From assembly GCA_963740605.1 (NCBI GenBank), contig CAVUFC010000005.1, positions 1 through 64,000 of the forward strand: a stretch of DNA of 64,000 nt, in the 5' to 3' direction. The notes under the pieces are model-generated. The model was given only the letters and a program-made list of their open reading frames with translations. It ran no database searches and had not been told where the DNA came from. Of this stretch, positions 10,443 to 20,704 are shown piece after piece. The position numbers were made by a program, and so were the translations under genes. Every line of letters begins with the position of its first letter. Within the stretch, counting starts at the first letter, position 1. Origin of the DNA: DASSUW01 sp963740605 (GTDB lineage: Bacteria > Actinomycetota > Thermoleophilia > Solirubrobacterales > Solirubrobacteraceae).

Positions 10443-10503
10443 GTGTGCTCGATTCTTCGGTGAAGGGGTGCCTGCGGTACCGGTCGGCGATGAGCAGTTG
10501 CGC

Positions 10504-10842
10504 TCACGCCGCGCGGCGTTCGCGGCCGGGTGTCGCGCGGGGCCGGCGCAGTGACTGCACGGACGCCCACATGGGCTCAAAACGCGGCTCGTACGGCACG
10601 CTCTGGATGAGCTTCTCGGTACCGCATACGGGGCACACGAGGAAGAAGTCGAGCCGCTTCGCCGCATGCTCGTAGCGGGTCGTCGTGTCGTGCAGGTGGT
10701 CGCATCGCGGCGTTCGCGGTGGCGCGGGAAGCCGACCTGCAGCCGCCACGCGAGACAACCCGGCACCGGGATGAGCCGAGGCTGGGCTGTGACGCCCGCG
10801 CCACTCGCGGATGCTCATGTCGGCCGGGATCGTGCACTCCAC
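10504..10842 (-). CDS. Small zinc-ribbon protein
   Basis: About 112 residues from GTG 10842, with AGGGG close upstream; the start is uncertain. VECTIPADMSIREWR opens the protein, a low-complexity basic stretch follows, then CDHLHDTTTRYEHAAKRLDF and FFLVCPVCGTEKLIQSVPYE. The Cys/His pair CDHLH and the CPVCG knuckle fit a zinc ribbon. I believe similar short proteins occur in Solirubrobacter-type genomes, but no function is known. The other frames over this stretch lack these motifs. Confidence 0.5.
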   Translation of the reverse strand: MECTIPADMSIREWRGRHSPASAHPGAGLSRVAAAGRLPAPPRTPRCDHLHDTTTRYEHAAKRLDFFLVCPVCGTEKLIQSVPYEPRFEPMWASVQSLRRPRATPGRERRAA

Positions 10843-11057
10843 CACCCCTGCATCAGACGAGCGTCGGGTTCCATGCGACCACTGTGCCGTCGAGGCGAGG
10901 TGCTCGCATCCGGATCGACCCTGGTCTGCACCCCAGTCATCCCCGTCCCGGTCGTGGCGCCGTCGCCGCGCATAGGGATGGATGCTGCAGTGGTACCTGG
11001 CGGTGCCGCCTTGGCTGGCGTGATTGCCGCCGAGGCCCGGGATCGATACGGCGGTGG

Positions 11058-13829
11058 CTACGCCGGCACCACTGGTAGCCCGCCGTTGGGCAGCGCGTCG
11101 CGGAGCTCCCGGCGCGAGCTGATGTCGAGCTTGGTGAATACCTTCGCCAGGTGCCACTCGACAGTGCGCGGGCTGATGAACAGCTCGGCTCCTATCTGCG
11201 GATTCGTCTGTCCGTCTCGGGCCAACTGAGCGATCTGCGCCTCTTGAGCGGTGAGGCCGGCGGATGCCTCGACCGTGCGTTTGCGCACCGTTTCGCCGGT
11301 AGCCAGGAGCTCGCGCCGAGCTCGTTCCGCGAACGCCTCGGCGCCCATGCCGCTGAACATGTCATGCGCGAGCCGCAGCTGTCGGCGCGCGTCCAGGCGC
11401 CGCTTCTCGCGGCGCAGCCACTCGCCGTACAGCAGGTGGGTTCGGGCGAGCTGGACGGCGATCCGGCTGCGGGCGAGCCGGTCCACAGCCTCGCGATAGA
11501 GAGCTTCGGCCGCTGGACCGTCGGTCAGCATTGCGCGTGACCGAGCGTCGATCCCAAGCGCCCAATCGCTGCCGCTCGCACGCGCCTGTCCTCCGATTTG
11601 TCGGGCGGCGGCAGCGGCGACCTCGGGCTTTCCGGTTCGGACGCCCGCTTCGACCAGCTCGATCAACGACCACGCTAAGAGGCCGAGATCGTCATGCTCA
11701 GCGCCGCGTTGGGCGGCGGCGAGGGCAGCCTCATAGCGGCCGAGGCCGTTGTGAAGCACGGCCGTCGCATACTCGGCCAGGGCGATCCCCCTTCCCTCAC
11801 CCCGAGCGGTTGCGTCGCGGGCGCCGGCCTCGATCAGCTCCGATGCCTGAGACCTCTGGCCCCGCCATGCAGCGAGCACGATGGAGGTGTAGCCCAGGGG
11901 CGGGTTGCCCGTTGCCTCCGTGAGTGCATCCGCCTCTTCGATCAGCGCCAACGCAGCGGCGAACTCTCCGGCATGCACGTGCACTCCTGCGCGGTAGGTG
12001 GCCGCGATCGGCAGAACCGTGAGTGCGCCGGCATCGCGCGCGAGGGTGACACCGCGAGTGGCCAGCTCATGCCACATCTCGTCGTCCCACAGGTCCTCCG
12101 CGATGCGGCACGCCAGCCAGAGCCAGTGGATGTTCTCCTCGTTCCGTCCGTCGTCGCCGCGGAACGCCAGCAGCGCCCGTCTGAGGGGCGCCACGCCCGC
12201 TGCGTAGCCGTCGGTGAAGCGTGTCACAAGACCATCGAGGAGCAGGTCGATCGCTCGCGGCGGAGCCGGCGCCGGCGGTGCGCCCCGGGCGGCCTCGGCC
12301 GCCTGCCGAACCCCGACGAGGCCGCTGAGCCGGCCCGCGAATATGGCCGCGCCGAGCGCCTCTAGATACGTCTCTCGCGCCAGCGCCGCGTTGAGCGGTG
12401 CGAGGCGGTTCGCGGCGTCGAGCAGTAGCGGCGGGTCGTCGGCGCCCCGCCTCCGGGCGAAGGCGATCTGTGCACGCAGCCGCTCCAGCCGCGCACGCTG
12501 GAGGTCATCGAGCGGACCCATCTCCGCAGTGGCGAGCAGTCCCGACGCCGCATCGGGCGCGCCGGCCTCGAATTTGGCCTGAGCGGCGGCGAGCGCTCGC
12601 GCCCCCCGGCGGGCAGGATCCGGAGTGAGCTCGGTTGCTCGCTGAAGGAACGCGGCCGCTGCTGCGACGCCGCCACGGCCCTGTGCCCGCTCGGCCGAGC
12701 GCTCGAGCTCGTCGGCCACCGCCTCGTCCGGCCCCGGCGAGGCATGGGCTCGATGCCACGCCCGGCGATCCGGATCGATCTCTGGATCGGTCGACTCGGC
12801 CAACGCACGATGGACACCTTGGCGATCCCGCCGTGAGGCGGCGCGGTAGGCCGCCGACCGCACGAGCGGATGACGAAACCGGACCCGCACTCCGAGTTCG
12901 ATCAGCCCAGCAGCCTCGGCGGGGACCGCCGCGTCCGCTCCGATCCCCAGCAGCTGCGCCGCGCGCCACAGCAACGACACGTCCCCGACCGGCTCGGAAG
13001 CCGCCACGAGCAGGAGCCGCTGCGTCTCGTCCGGGAGCGACTGCAGCCGCAGCGCGAAGCTCTGCTCGATGCGATTCGGTAGTGGCCGGGTATCTGGGAG
13101 CGCGAACCCGCCCGCCAGTTCATCGGGGGTCAGCCCACGAGGCAGTTCCAGCAGTGCAAGGGGGTTGCCGCAGGTCTCGGCGATGATCCGGTCCCGCACG
13201 CGCTCGTCCAGCGGACCGGTGACCACCGACGCGAGCAGCGCGCGCGCATCGCTCTCCCCTAGCCCCGGGAGCACCAGCTCGGGCAGGCCGATGAGCGCCC
13301 GCTCCTCCATCGGCTCACGAACCGCGAACAACAACGCCACCGACTCGGCCGCCAGACGCCGCGCCACGAACGCGAGGCTCTGCACCGACGCCCGATCGAG
13401 CCACTGCACGTCATCGATCAGGCAGACGAGCGGTCGGTCGCCGGCCATATCGGCCAGGAGGCTCAAGGCCGCCAAACCAACGTGAAAGCGATCCGGAGCG
13501 GCCCCTTCCCAAAGCCCAAACGCCGTCCGCAGCGCATCGCGCTGCGGCCCCGGCAGGTCGTCCAGCCGATCCAGCAGCGGCGCGCACAGCTGATGCAGCC
13601 CGGCGAACGCCAGCTCCATCTCGGACTCCACGCCCGCAGCTCGGACGATCCGACACGCTGACGCGCGCCCAGCGACGTAGTCCAGCAACGCCGTCTTGCC
13701 GCCTCCAGCCTCGGCGCGCAACACCACGACCGAGCTCTCCCCCGCGGCGGCCCTCTCCACCAGCCGGTCGAGAGCCTCGCATTCACTGCGCCGGGCGAAC
13801 AGCCGCGGACCGGGACGAATACTCGACAT
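11058..13829 (-). CDS. Large AAA-ATPase LuxR-family regulator (LAL type)
   Basis: 923 residues. The N-terminus FARRSECEALDRLVERAAAG leads to a degenerate Walker A (AEAGGGKT, residues 39-46) and Walker B-like VCLIDDVQWLDRAS; the STAND-type ATPase module ends near 330. Residues ~350-840 are TPR-like helices. The C-terminal LuxR HTH reads LTAQEAQIAQLARDGQTNPQ and SPRTVEWHLAKVFTKLDISS. LAL regulators (MalT relatives) couple ATP and ligand binding to activation; no inducer can be named. The gene shares its layout with the one at 17751 (~60% similar by eye), so the two are paralogues. It is monocistronic, transcribed leftwards. Confidence 0.92.
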   Translation of the reverse strand: MSSIRPGPRLFARRSECEALDRLVERAAAGESSVVVLRAEAGGGKTALLDYVAGRASACRIVRAAGVESEMELAFAGLHQLCAPLLDRLDDLPGPQRDALRTAFGLWEGAAPDRFHVGLAALSLLADMAGDRPLVCLIDDVQWLDRASVQSLAFVARRLAAESVALLFAVREPMEERALIGLPELVLPGLGESDARALLASVVTGPLDERVRDRIIAETCGNPLALLELPRGLTPDELAGGFALPDTRPLPNRIEQSFALRLQSLPDETQRLLLVAASEPVGDVSLLWRAAQLLGIGADAAVPAEAAGLIELGVRVRFRHPLVRSAAYRAASRRDRQGVHRALAESTDPEIDPDRRAWHRAHASPGPDEAVADELERSAERAQGRGGVAAAAAFLQRATELTPDPARRGARALAAAQAKFEAGAPDAASGLLATAEMGPLDDLQRARLERLRAQIAFARRRGADDPPLLLDAANRLAPLNAALARETYLEALGAAIFAGRLSGLVGVRQAAEAARGAPPAPAPPRAIDLLLDGLVTRFTDGYAAGVAPLRRALLAFRGDDGRNEENIHWLWLACRIAEDLWDDEMWHELATRGVTLARDAGALTVLPIAATYRAGVHVHAGEFAAALALIEEADALTEATGNPPLGYTSIVLAAWRGQRSQASELIEAGARDATARGEGRGIALAEYATAVLHNGLGRYEAALAAAQRGAEHDDLGLLAWSLIELVEAGVRTGKPEVAAAAARQIGGQARASGSDWALGIDARSRAMLTDGPAAEALYREAVDRLARSRIAVQLARTHLLYGEWLRREKRRLDARRQLRLAHDMFSGMGAEAFAERARRELLATGETVRKRTVEASAGLTAQEAQIAQLARDGQTNPQIGAELFISPRTVEWHLAKVFTKLDISSRRELRDALPNGGLPVVPA

Positions 13830-13962
13830 GGACCATCGTCGAGGCTAGAGCCGACTCCCGTTGGCTGGCAAGTGCCTCGATCGCCCGATCGCGAGCCACC
13901 ATGGTTGGCGCCGCGTCCTGCGGACGAAGAACTAGTTCATCCCGGGCGGGAGGACGCGGGCA

Positions 13963-14871
13963 CTACAGCGAAGCCAATACCTGTGCGAGGCCGTCTTCGA
14001 GCACGGTTCCAGTCAGTTCCCGCGCAGCTTCCATCACTTCGGCGGGCGAGTGGCCCATGGCCACACCGCGGCCACTCTCGGAGGCCCAACGGAGCAGGTC
14101 GATGTCGTTGCGGCCGTCGGCCACGGCCATCACCCGCTCCCGCGGGATGCCGAGCTCGATGCGTACCCGTTCCATCGCCGTGGCCTTGTTCACACCGTCG
14201 GCGGCGATGTCGATCCAGGCGGTCCAGCCGATGGCGTAGCTCACCCGCTGCAAGCCCATTTTCTCGACCGCCGCGAGGAAGTCCTCCATGTCGTGGCCGG
14301 GGGACATCGCCACGACACGGGTGGCGGGATGGTTCAGCAACTCGTCGAATTCCACGTGCTCGCTGTCGAGACCGATCGTCGCGGCGGGGAACGGATCGGT
14401 GTACCGGTAGTGACCGTGTTCGTCTTCCACGGCGAAACGGGCGTTCCCCAGTTGGTAGCGGATCGACCGGAGCACATCGGTCGGATCAAAGGACTCGACC
14501 CATTCGCGCCGGTAGCCGCTCAGCGCAGCGAGGTCACGTTTCAGGGTGATCGCGCCGTTGGAGCAGACCACGAACGGCGGCGCAATACCGAGGTGCTCGA
14601 GCACCGGGATCGTGGCTGCTGAGGAGCGGCCGGTGGCGAGCATCACCTGGTGTCCGACCGCGTCGAGACGGCGCACCTGCTCGATCACAGCGTCGCTGAT
14701 GGCGCCGTCTTCGTGGAGCAGGGTGCCGTCGATGTCCAGAGCGATGAGCCACGGGGCGTTCCCCGCTTCGACAGGCGAGGTAGGGACATGTACGACCGTC
14801 GGAGATCTGCCCATCACCGGCTCGAGTGCCTCAGGAATGTCAGGGCACGCGGAAGCCAGCTGATCAGTCAT
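13963..14871 (-). CDS. Cof-type HAD-superfamily phosphatase
   Basis: 302 residues from ATG 14871. HAD motif I is LIALDIDGTLL (Asp46 nucleophile and Asp48), motif II MLATGRSS, motif III the Lys in DGVNKATAMERV, and motif IV VMAVADGRNDIDLL. The C2 cap lies between motifs II and III, as in Cof/YidA sugar-phosphate and flavin phosphatases. The N-terminal ~38 residues are extra and polar, so a later start (MGRSPTVVHV) is possible. It sits 65 bases downstream of the MFS gene on the same strand. The substrate is unknown. Confidence 0.88.
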   Translation of the reverse strand: MTDQLASACPDIPEALEPVMGRSPTVVHVPTSPVEAGNAPWLIALDIDGTLLHEDGAISDAVIEQVRRLDAVGHQVMLATGRSSAATIPVLEHLGIAPPFVVCSNGAITLKRDLAALSGYRREWVESFDPTDVLRSIRYQLGNARFAVEDEHGHYRYTDPFPAATIGLDSEHVEFDELLNHPATRVVAMSPGHDMEDFLAAVEKMGLQRVSYAIGWTAWIDIAADGVNKATAMERVRIELGIPRERVMAVADGRNDIDLLRWASESGRGVAMGHSPAEVMEAARELTGTVLEDGLAQVLASL

Positions 14872-14936
14872 AGGAATTCCATCGACTCGGTGTCGGGGAA
14901 ATGGGAAGGGAACCATCTCGCGCCGACGGACTCGCG

Positions 14937-16166
14937 CTAGAGGCGCCTCGGGCGCTGCCTGAGCAGCAGTTGCGCTCCGAGGCTCATGACCGCTAGGAGC
15001 ACGGTCAACGTGCTGTAGCCGAAGACCGTGGGCAGCAGCCCGAGAGGACCGGCGAGTTGGCCGGCGATGACGACGGGCACCCCGAAGGCGATGTAGGCGA
15101 TGAGGTAGATCACGGCGACGACGTGCGCGCGCTGATGCTCCGGCGCGAGCGGAAGGATCAGCAGCAGGGCCGCCGTGAAGCATGCGCCGAAGGCAGCGCC
15201 GCCAATGGCCTCTCCGGCCAACATGGTCACCAGGCTCCCGGCGCCCGCGCCACTGGCGATGGCGATGGCACCGACGATCGCGGCGGAGATGCCGATGGTC
15301 ATCGCGCGCCGGGGGGCGAGCCGGGCACATGCCAGGCCGACGACGACCGATGCCGCCGGTGAGACGAACCCGGCGAGGCCGTTCAGCAGGCCGCTGTTCA
15401 GGTGGAAGACGCTGTGAACCATGCTCGGGGCGAGCCCGCCCGCGAGTCCCGCGAGCATCCAGGTCGCGGCGATGATCGGAGCGGCCGCGGCGACCTCCCC
15501 GCGGGTGGCGGGCGGCACGGCCACGCGCGGGCTCAGCGAACGCAGCGCTCCCGGCACGCGGGTCACGGTCTCGGGCGACAGGCCGACGACGACGATCCCT
15601 AGGACGGTGAGGACGGTGAGGGCGGTGAAGACGATGGAACTCGCCGTCGTCGTGAGCTGGATCGCCAGGCCGGCCAGCAAGGAGCCGACCGCGAGGCCGC
15701 CGGTCAGGCTCACGCTGCCAAGGATCGCGCCGCGTCGCTTCCGGTTCGGCGGCGCGAGCTCGACGAGCGCCGCGGTGAACGCCGTCGTCGCTACTCCGGC
15801 GGCCGCGCCTTGCAGGATGCGGCCAGCGATCACCCATCCGATGTTGGGCGCGACGAGCAACACGACGTTGGATGTGAGCTGAACCATCAGCGCTCCGAGC
15901 AGCACCGGGCGCCGGCCGACATGGTCCGAGAGCGACCCCGCGGTGAGGACGGCGGCGAGGAAGCCGACGGCGTACACCGCGAACGCCAGCGTCAGCAACT
16001 CCGCGGGGAACCTCCACTGCTCTCGGTAGGTCACGAGCAGCGGCGTCAGCGCGCCGGCGGCCAGATAGAGGCTTGCGAATGCGATCGCCGCACCTGCGAG
16101 GGCCACTCTGTCGGGAACGGTGAGGCGGCTCCGGGCGGTGAGCCTCGCGATGGAGGGCGCGCTCAT
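14937..16166 (-). CDS. MFS transporter, 12 TM
   Basis: 409 residues with about twelve hydrophobic helices. The motif between TM2 and TM3, GSLSDHVGRRPVLL, is the MFS signature, and GRILQGAAAGVATTAF matches motif B of TM4. Its ATG overlaps the stop of the NADH dehydrogenase gene (ATGA, 16163-16166), so the two are co-translated. The family resembles small drug or arabinose-efflux carriers; the substrate is unknown. Confidence 0.88.
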   Translation of the reverse strand: MSAPSIARLTARSRLTVPDRVALAGAAIAFASLYLAAGALTPLLVTYREQWRFPAELLTLAFAVYAVGFLAAVLTAGSLSDHVGRRPVLLGALMVQLTSNVVLLVAPNIGWVIAGRILQGAAAGVATTAFTAALVELAPPNRKRRGAILGSVSLTGGLAVGSLLAGLAIQLTTTASSIVFTALTVLTVLGIVVVGLSPETVTRVPGALRSLSPRVAVPPATRGEVAAAAPIIAATWMLAGLAGGLAPSMVHSVFHLNSGLLNGLAGFVSPAASVVVGLACARLAPRRAMTIGISAAIVGAIAIASGAGAGSLVTMLAGEAIGGAAFGACFTAALLLILPLAPEHQRAHVVAVIYLIAYIAFGVPVVIAGQLAGPLGLLPTVFGYSTLTVLLAVMSLGAQLLLRQRPRRL

Positions 16167-17557
16167 GCCGCCGGTCGCATCGCTTCGACGGCAACCGGCT
16201 CCGCGGCGGGGCCGCTGATCAGCCGGGCGCCGCGGCCGCGAGTGAGCACACTGAACGCCCATCGAGTCAGGACCAGCAGGCGGTTCTGGACGCCGATCAG
16301 GTAGTAGAGATGCACCCCGAGCCAGGTGATCCACGCCGGCGCCCCGCTGAGGCGTATCACCCTGAGGTCCGCGACGGCTCGGGCCCGGCCGATCGTCGCC
16401 AGGTTGCCCTTGTCGTGGTAGCGGAAGGACGACGCGTGCCGGCCTTGCAAATTTCCGAGCACGACACGGGCGGCGTGGCGGCCCTGCTGCATGGCGACAG
16501 GTGCGATTCCGGGAAGCGCCTCCACGCGATCCCCGCGGCGGATGGCAACCATGTCCCCGAGCGCGAGGACCTCCGGGTGGCCGGGCACGGTGAGATCGGC
16601 CTCGACGACGAGGCGGCCAGCGCGATCGATCTCGCCGCCGCCTGCCCGCGCGAGGGCACCCGCGAGGCTCGACGGCGTCACCCCGGCAGCCCAGATCACC
16701 GTTCGCGCAGCGCGCCGCTCGAGGCCGCCTTCGGGCGTTGTGATCGTCACCGCGCCGTGTTCGATGTCCGTCACGGTGTGCTCGAGCAGCGGCGTGACTC
16801 CGAGCCGCTCGAGCGCGCCGACCGCGCGCTCCGAGAGCGACGTCGGGAAGTCGGACAGGATGCGTTCGCCGGCCTCGACGAGCAGTACCCGCGCGGCGGC
16901 GAAGTCGGCGATGTGGAACTCCCGCCGCGTCTCGCGCGTGATCTCGGCGATCTGGCCCGCCATCTCGACACCAGTGGGTCCGCCGCCGACGATGATGAAG
17001 GTCAGCCACGCGCGCTGTAGCTCGCGGTCAGGCTCCCATTCGGCCGCCTCCAGCGCGGTGAGGATCCGGCTGCGGATGTCGAGCGCCCCCTCGAGGGACT
17101 TGAGCTCGGGCGCGTGCTGGCGCCAGCCATCATGCCCGAAGTAGGAGTAGTGCGCCCCTCCGGCGACGATCAGGCTGTCGTACTCGAGTGACGCAGGAGG
17201 CGGCATGTCGCGCGCCGCCGCCCGCAGCTCGACTCGCCGAGACGCGAGATCGAAGCCGGTGACCTCCGCGAGCAGGACCCGGACGTTGCGGTGCTTGCGG
17301 AAGACGACGCGGAGCGGGAAGCAGATCTCTCCCGGCGACAGGGCGCCGGTCGCCACTTGGTAGGCGAGGGGCTGGAAGAGGTGGAAGTTGCGGCGGTCGA
17401 CGAGGGTCACCTCGACCGGGTACCGCGCGAGCTTCAGCGCGGCGTGCAGTCCACCGAAGCCGCCGCCGACGACGACGACGCGGTGCGGCGCGTGCTCATG
17501 GCACCCGAACGAGTACCGCGTTGTCGCGCTCCCCGCCATCAGCTCGGTGGTGTGCAT
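16163..17557 (-). CDS. ndh: Type II NADH dehydrogenase (NDH-2)
   Basis: 464 residues from ATG 17557; an open frame extends to 17776 but contains no family sequence. The FAD-binding site is RVVVVGGGFGGLHAALKLA and the NADH-binding site is FIIVGGGPTGVEMAGQIAE. DRRNFHLFQPLAYQVATG and the C-terminal FAD contact VLALGDM...GIAPVAMQQGRHAA are typical of NDH-2. The C-terminal amphipathic region (WITWLGVHLYYLIGVQNRLL) docks to the membrane. It transfers electrons from NADH to quinone without pumping protons. The MFS gene follows with a 4-base overlap. Confidence 0.92.
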   Translation of the reverse strand: MHTTELMAGSATTRYSFGCHEHAPHRVVVVGGGFGGLHAALKLARYPVEVTLVDRRNFHLFQPLAYQVATGALSPGEICFPLRVVFRKHRNVRVLLAEVTGFDLASRRVELRAAARDMPPPASLEYDSLIVAGGAHYSYFGHDGWRQHAPELKSLEGALDIRSRILTALEAAEWEPDRELQRAWLTFIIVGGGPTGVEMAGQIAEITRETRREFHIADFAAARVLLVEAGERILSDFPTSLSERAVGALERLGVTPLLEHTVTDIEHGAVTITTPEGGLERRAARTVIWAAGVTPSSLAGALARAGGGEIDRAGRLVVEADLTVPGHPEVLALGDMVAIRRGDRVEALPGIAPVAMQQGRHAARVVLGNLQGRHASSFRYHDKGNLATIGRARAVADLRVIRLSGAPAWITWLGVHLYYLIGVQNRLLVLTRWAFSVLTRGRGARLISGPAAEPVAVEAMRPAA

Positions 17558-17750
17558 GGCACCAGTCTTGATCGCTAGCCGCGTGCTCACATCGGGCAGG
17601 TGCCGCGTCGAGTCCCGAGTCCCGACGGCAGGTGTGCCCGGTCGGACCCGTGCAATCGGCTGGGCGCGGGGCAGGTCTGGTCGAGCGCCCTGGTGAAAAA
17701 CACCGACGCGCCGACGTCCGGAGCTCCTCAGCGCCGGGCGGTTCGGAGCT

Positions 17751-20516
17751 TCAGAGGACCGCCCGCAGGCCGGCATCGAGCGTGGCTGTGCTGAGTTCCC
17801 TGCGGGATCTGAGGCCCAGCTTGGAGAACACCTTGCCCAGGTGGTACTCCACTGTGCGTGGGCTGATGAACAGCTCGGTGCCGATCTCGGGGTTCGTGCG
17901 TCCCTCGCGGGCGAGGCGGGCGATCTGCGCCTCTTGCGGTGTCAGCTCGTCGAGTGTCTCGACCGACCGCTTGCGCACCGTCTCGCCGGTGGCGCGCAGC
18001 TCGCGCCGGGCACGTTCGGCGAACGCCTCGGCGCCCATCGCAGTGAGCGTTTCGAAAGCCGTGCGCAGCTCCCGGCGCGCTTCGACGCGCCGGCCGGCGC
18101 GGCGCAGCCATTCGCCGTAGAGCAGCTGGGCGCGGGCGAGCTCCATCCGCATGCGCGTCCGCCCAAGCCGGTCCAGGGCGTCGCGATGGAGCGCCTCCGC
18201 CCCTTCGTCCTCGCTCAATAGCGCACGGCAGCGCGCCTCCAGACCGAGGGCCCAGTCAGTGCCGGCAGCCTGCGCACACTTCGTGAGCCGCTCCAGCGCC
18301 TCCGCAGCGGACTCGCCCTCGCCGCAGCGCACAGCCGCCTCGACGAGCTCCGGCAGCACGAGCGTCGCGAACCCGAGCTGCTCCGGGTGTTCGCCGGCCC
18401 GCTGCGCCGCGTCCAGCGCGTCCCGGTAACGGCCGAGGCCGTTGCCGAGCACGGCGGTAGCGTTGTGGACGATCGTCCACCCCATCCCCTCGCCGCGCGC
18501 GATGGCCTCGTCCAGAGCGGCGTCGACGAGTGCCGCGACCTCAGCCTCTCGTCCGCGCCACGCGGCCAGCGCGATTGCGCCGTAGTGCGGCAACCGCATC
18601 CCCGTCGCCTCGGCAACCGTCTCGGCCTCCTCGACCAGCGAGGCCGCCTCGGCCAACTCGCCAGCGTAGAGACGCATCCCCACGTGCGCGCTCAGGGCGA
18701 TCGGCAGCACGGTCAGCGCGCCGGCCTGCCGCGCGAGTCGGACATGCCGCGTGCTCAACCACTCCCAGCTCTCGTCATCCCACAGGTCGTGAGAGGCGCG
18801 AGTGGCGAGCCAGAGCCAGCGAAGCGCATCCGCTCGGGGCATCTCCTCGGTGCGAAAGGCGCTCACGGCCCGCTTCACGGCCGGAGCCCCCGACGCGTAG
18901 CCGTCCGTGAACAACAGCGCAAGGCCGTCGAGGAGGAGATCGGGCGGGCGCGGGTGCGTGGATGACGCAGGAGCCCCGCGCGCTGCCCTGGCGACCTCCG
19001 GCAGGCCGACGTCCCCGGCCATGCGCCCGACGAACACCGCCGCGGCGAGCGCGTCCAGGTACGTGTCGCGCGCGAGCTCCGGGGCGAGCGGCTCGATCTG
19101 CCTGGCCGCCGCCAGCAAGAGCGGCGGAGCGTCGCGGCCACTACTCGACACGAAGGCGATCTGTGCGCGCAGGAGGTCGGCCCGGGCGCGCTGGAGCTCG
19201 TCCAGCGGCCCCGCCTCGACAGCGTTCACCAGCGCGAGCGCCGCGCCCGGCGCTCCCGCTTGGTGCTTTGCCTCCGCCGCGGCCAGCAGACGCGCCGCTC
19301 GGAGGGCGGGATCCAGCGTCAGCGCGGCGGCGCGCTCGAGGAAAGCCGCCGCGGCGGCCAACCCGCCGCGGGCCTGCGCCCGGTCAGCCGATCGCTCGAG
19401 CTCGGCGGCGACCTGGGCGTCGGGCCCTGTTGCCGCCTGCGCGCGATGCCAGGCTCGCCGGTCGGGATCGATAGCGGGATCCGTCGCGCTTGCAAGCGCG
19501 AGATGAGTGCTCCTCCGGTTGCCCGCCGACGCCGCGCGATAGATCGCGGAGCGAACCACGGGATGGCGGAACGTGGTCCGTGTGCCGACCTCGAACAGGC
19601 CGGCCGCCGCCGCAGGGCCTGCGGCGTCGTAGCCGATGTTCAGCTCCCGCGCCACGCGCCAGAGCAGCGTCGGGTCACCGCTCGGCTCTGCCGCCGCGAT
19701 GAGCAGTAGGCGCTGCGTCTCGTCGGGCAGTGCTTCGAGCCGGCCCCGGAACATCTCTTCGAGACGAGTTCCGAACGGCAGCGCATCAAGCAGCCTGAAG
19801 CCGCCGGCGAGCTGATCCGGCGCCAACCCGCGCGGAAGCTCCAGCAGAGCGAGCGGGTTCCCGCGCGTCTCCGCGACGATCGCGTCGCGCACGGCCACGT
19901 CGAGCGGGCCGCTGAGGGCCGCCTGCAATAGCGCGCGCGCATCCGCGTCGCCCAGACCATGGATCCACAGCTCCGGCAGCCCGCCAAGGTCGCCCGCGTC
20001 CGAGCGCGTGGCGAAGACCAGCGCGACGGGCTCCGCCAGCAGGCGGCGGGCGACGAATGCGAGCGTCTGCCTCGAGGCTTGGTCGAGCCACTGCGCGTCG
20101 TCGACCAGGCAGACCAGCGGTTGCTCCTCAGCGGCCTCGGAGAGGAGCAACAGCACGGCCAGCCCGATGAGGAAGCGGTCCGGTGTGTCGCCCGCCCTCA
20201 GCGCGAACGCCGTGGCCAGCGCATCGCGCTGGGGACCGGGAAGGCGATCGAGCCGACCCAGCATCGGCGCGCAGAGCTGCTGCAACCCCGCGAACGGGAG
20301 CTCGCTCTCGGCTTCCACGCCCGCGGCTCTCGCCACCCGGCAGCTCGAGGCGCGCTTCGACAAGTAGTCCAACAGCGCCGTCTTCCCGACGCCGGCTTCA
20401 CCGCGCAGAACCAGCACGCGGCTCTCGCCCGCGCTGACATCCGCGACCAGCCGGTTCAGCGCCTCGCATTCGCTCCGCCGGCCGCGAAGCGTGGGCGCAC
20501 CGTCCCGTTCTGGCAT
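17751..20516 (-). CDS. Large AAA-ATPase LuxR-family regulator, paralogue of 11058
   Basis: 921 residues from ATG 20516 (MPERDGAPTLRGRRSECEAL). Walker A is canonical here (GEAGVGKT, residues 39-46), followed by VCLVDDAQWLDQAS. A long TPR-like region (~340-840) precedes the LuxR HTH (LTPQEAQIARLAREGRTNPE, SPRTVEYHLGKVFSKLGLRS). Compared with the gene at 11058, the ATPase and HTH are close and the TPR region more diverged, as expected if inducer recognition lies there. It converges with nothing; the next gene downstream starts at 17557. Confidence 0.92.
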   Translation of the reverse strand: MPERDGAPTLRGRRSECEALNRLVADVSAGESRVLVLRGEAGVGKTALLDYLSKRASSCRVARAAGVEAESELPFAGLQQLCAPMLGRLDRLPGPQRDALATAFALRAGDTPDRFLIGLAVLLLLSEAAEEQPLVCLVDDAQWLDQASRQTLAFVARRLLAEPVALVFATRSDAGDLGGLPELWIHGLGDADARALLQAALSGPLDVAVRDAIVAETRGNPLALLELPRGLAPDQLAGGFRLLDALPFGTRLEEMFRGRLEALPDETQRLLLIAAAEPSGDPTLLWRVARELNIGYDAAGPAAAAGLFEVGTRTTFRHPVVRSAIYRAASAGNRRSTHLALASATDPAIDPDRRAWHRAQAATGPDAQVAAELERSADRAQARGGLAAAAAFLERAAALTLDPALRAARLLAAAEAKHQAGAPGAALALVNAVEAGPLDELQRARADLLRAQIAFVSSSGRDAPPLLLAAARQIEPLAPELARDTYLDALAAAVFVGRMAGDVGLPEVARAARGAPASSTHPRPPDLLLDGLALLFTDGYASGAPAVKRAVSAFRTEEMPRADALRWLWLATRASHDLWDDESWEWLSTRHVRLARQAGALTVLPIALSAHVGMRLYAGELAEAASLVEEAETVAEATGMRLPHYGAIALAAWRGREAEVAALVDAALDEAIARGEGMGWTIVHNATAVLGNGLGRYRDALDAAQRAGEHPEQLGFATLVLPELVEAAVRCGEGESAAEALERLTKCAQAAGTDWALGLEARCRALLSEDEGAEALHRDALDRLGRTRMRMELARAQLLYGEWLRRAGRRVEARRELRTAFETLTAMGAEAFAERARRELRATGETVRKRSVETLDELTPQEAQIARLAREGRTNPEIGTELFISPRTVEYHLGKVFSKLGLRSRRELSTATLDAGLRAVL

Positions 20517-20704
20517 CGCGCCACCGAGGCTAGTGGGAGGCCACGCGGGTGGCAACCGACCTTATCGTGGGGCACCGGCGCTGCTCGCGGCACGGACGTC
20601 GCGGCCGAACAGCTGGACGCGCGCGGCTACGAACGGCTCGACGCTCTGCGCCGGTGTCCCGTGAGCTGCTCGCCCGTCCGGGTGAACCTGTCGTATGCCG
20701 CTCG

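Noticed and set aside
14872..16194. Long leftward frame joined to the HAD phosphatase
   Set aside because: Upstream of 14871 it is an antisense-frame shadow of the MFS gene, Arg/Pro-rich and without motifs.
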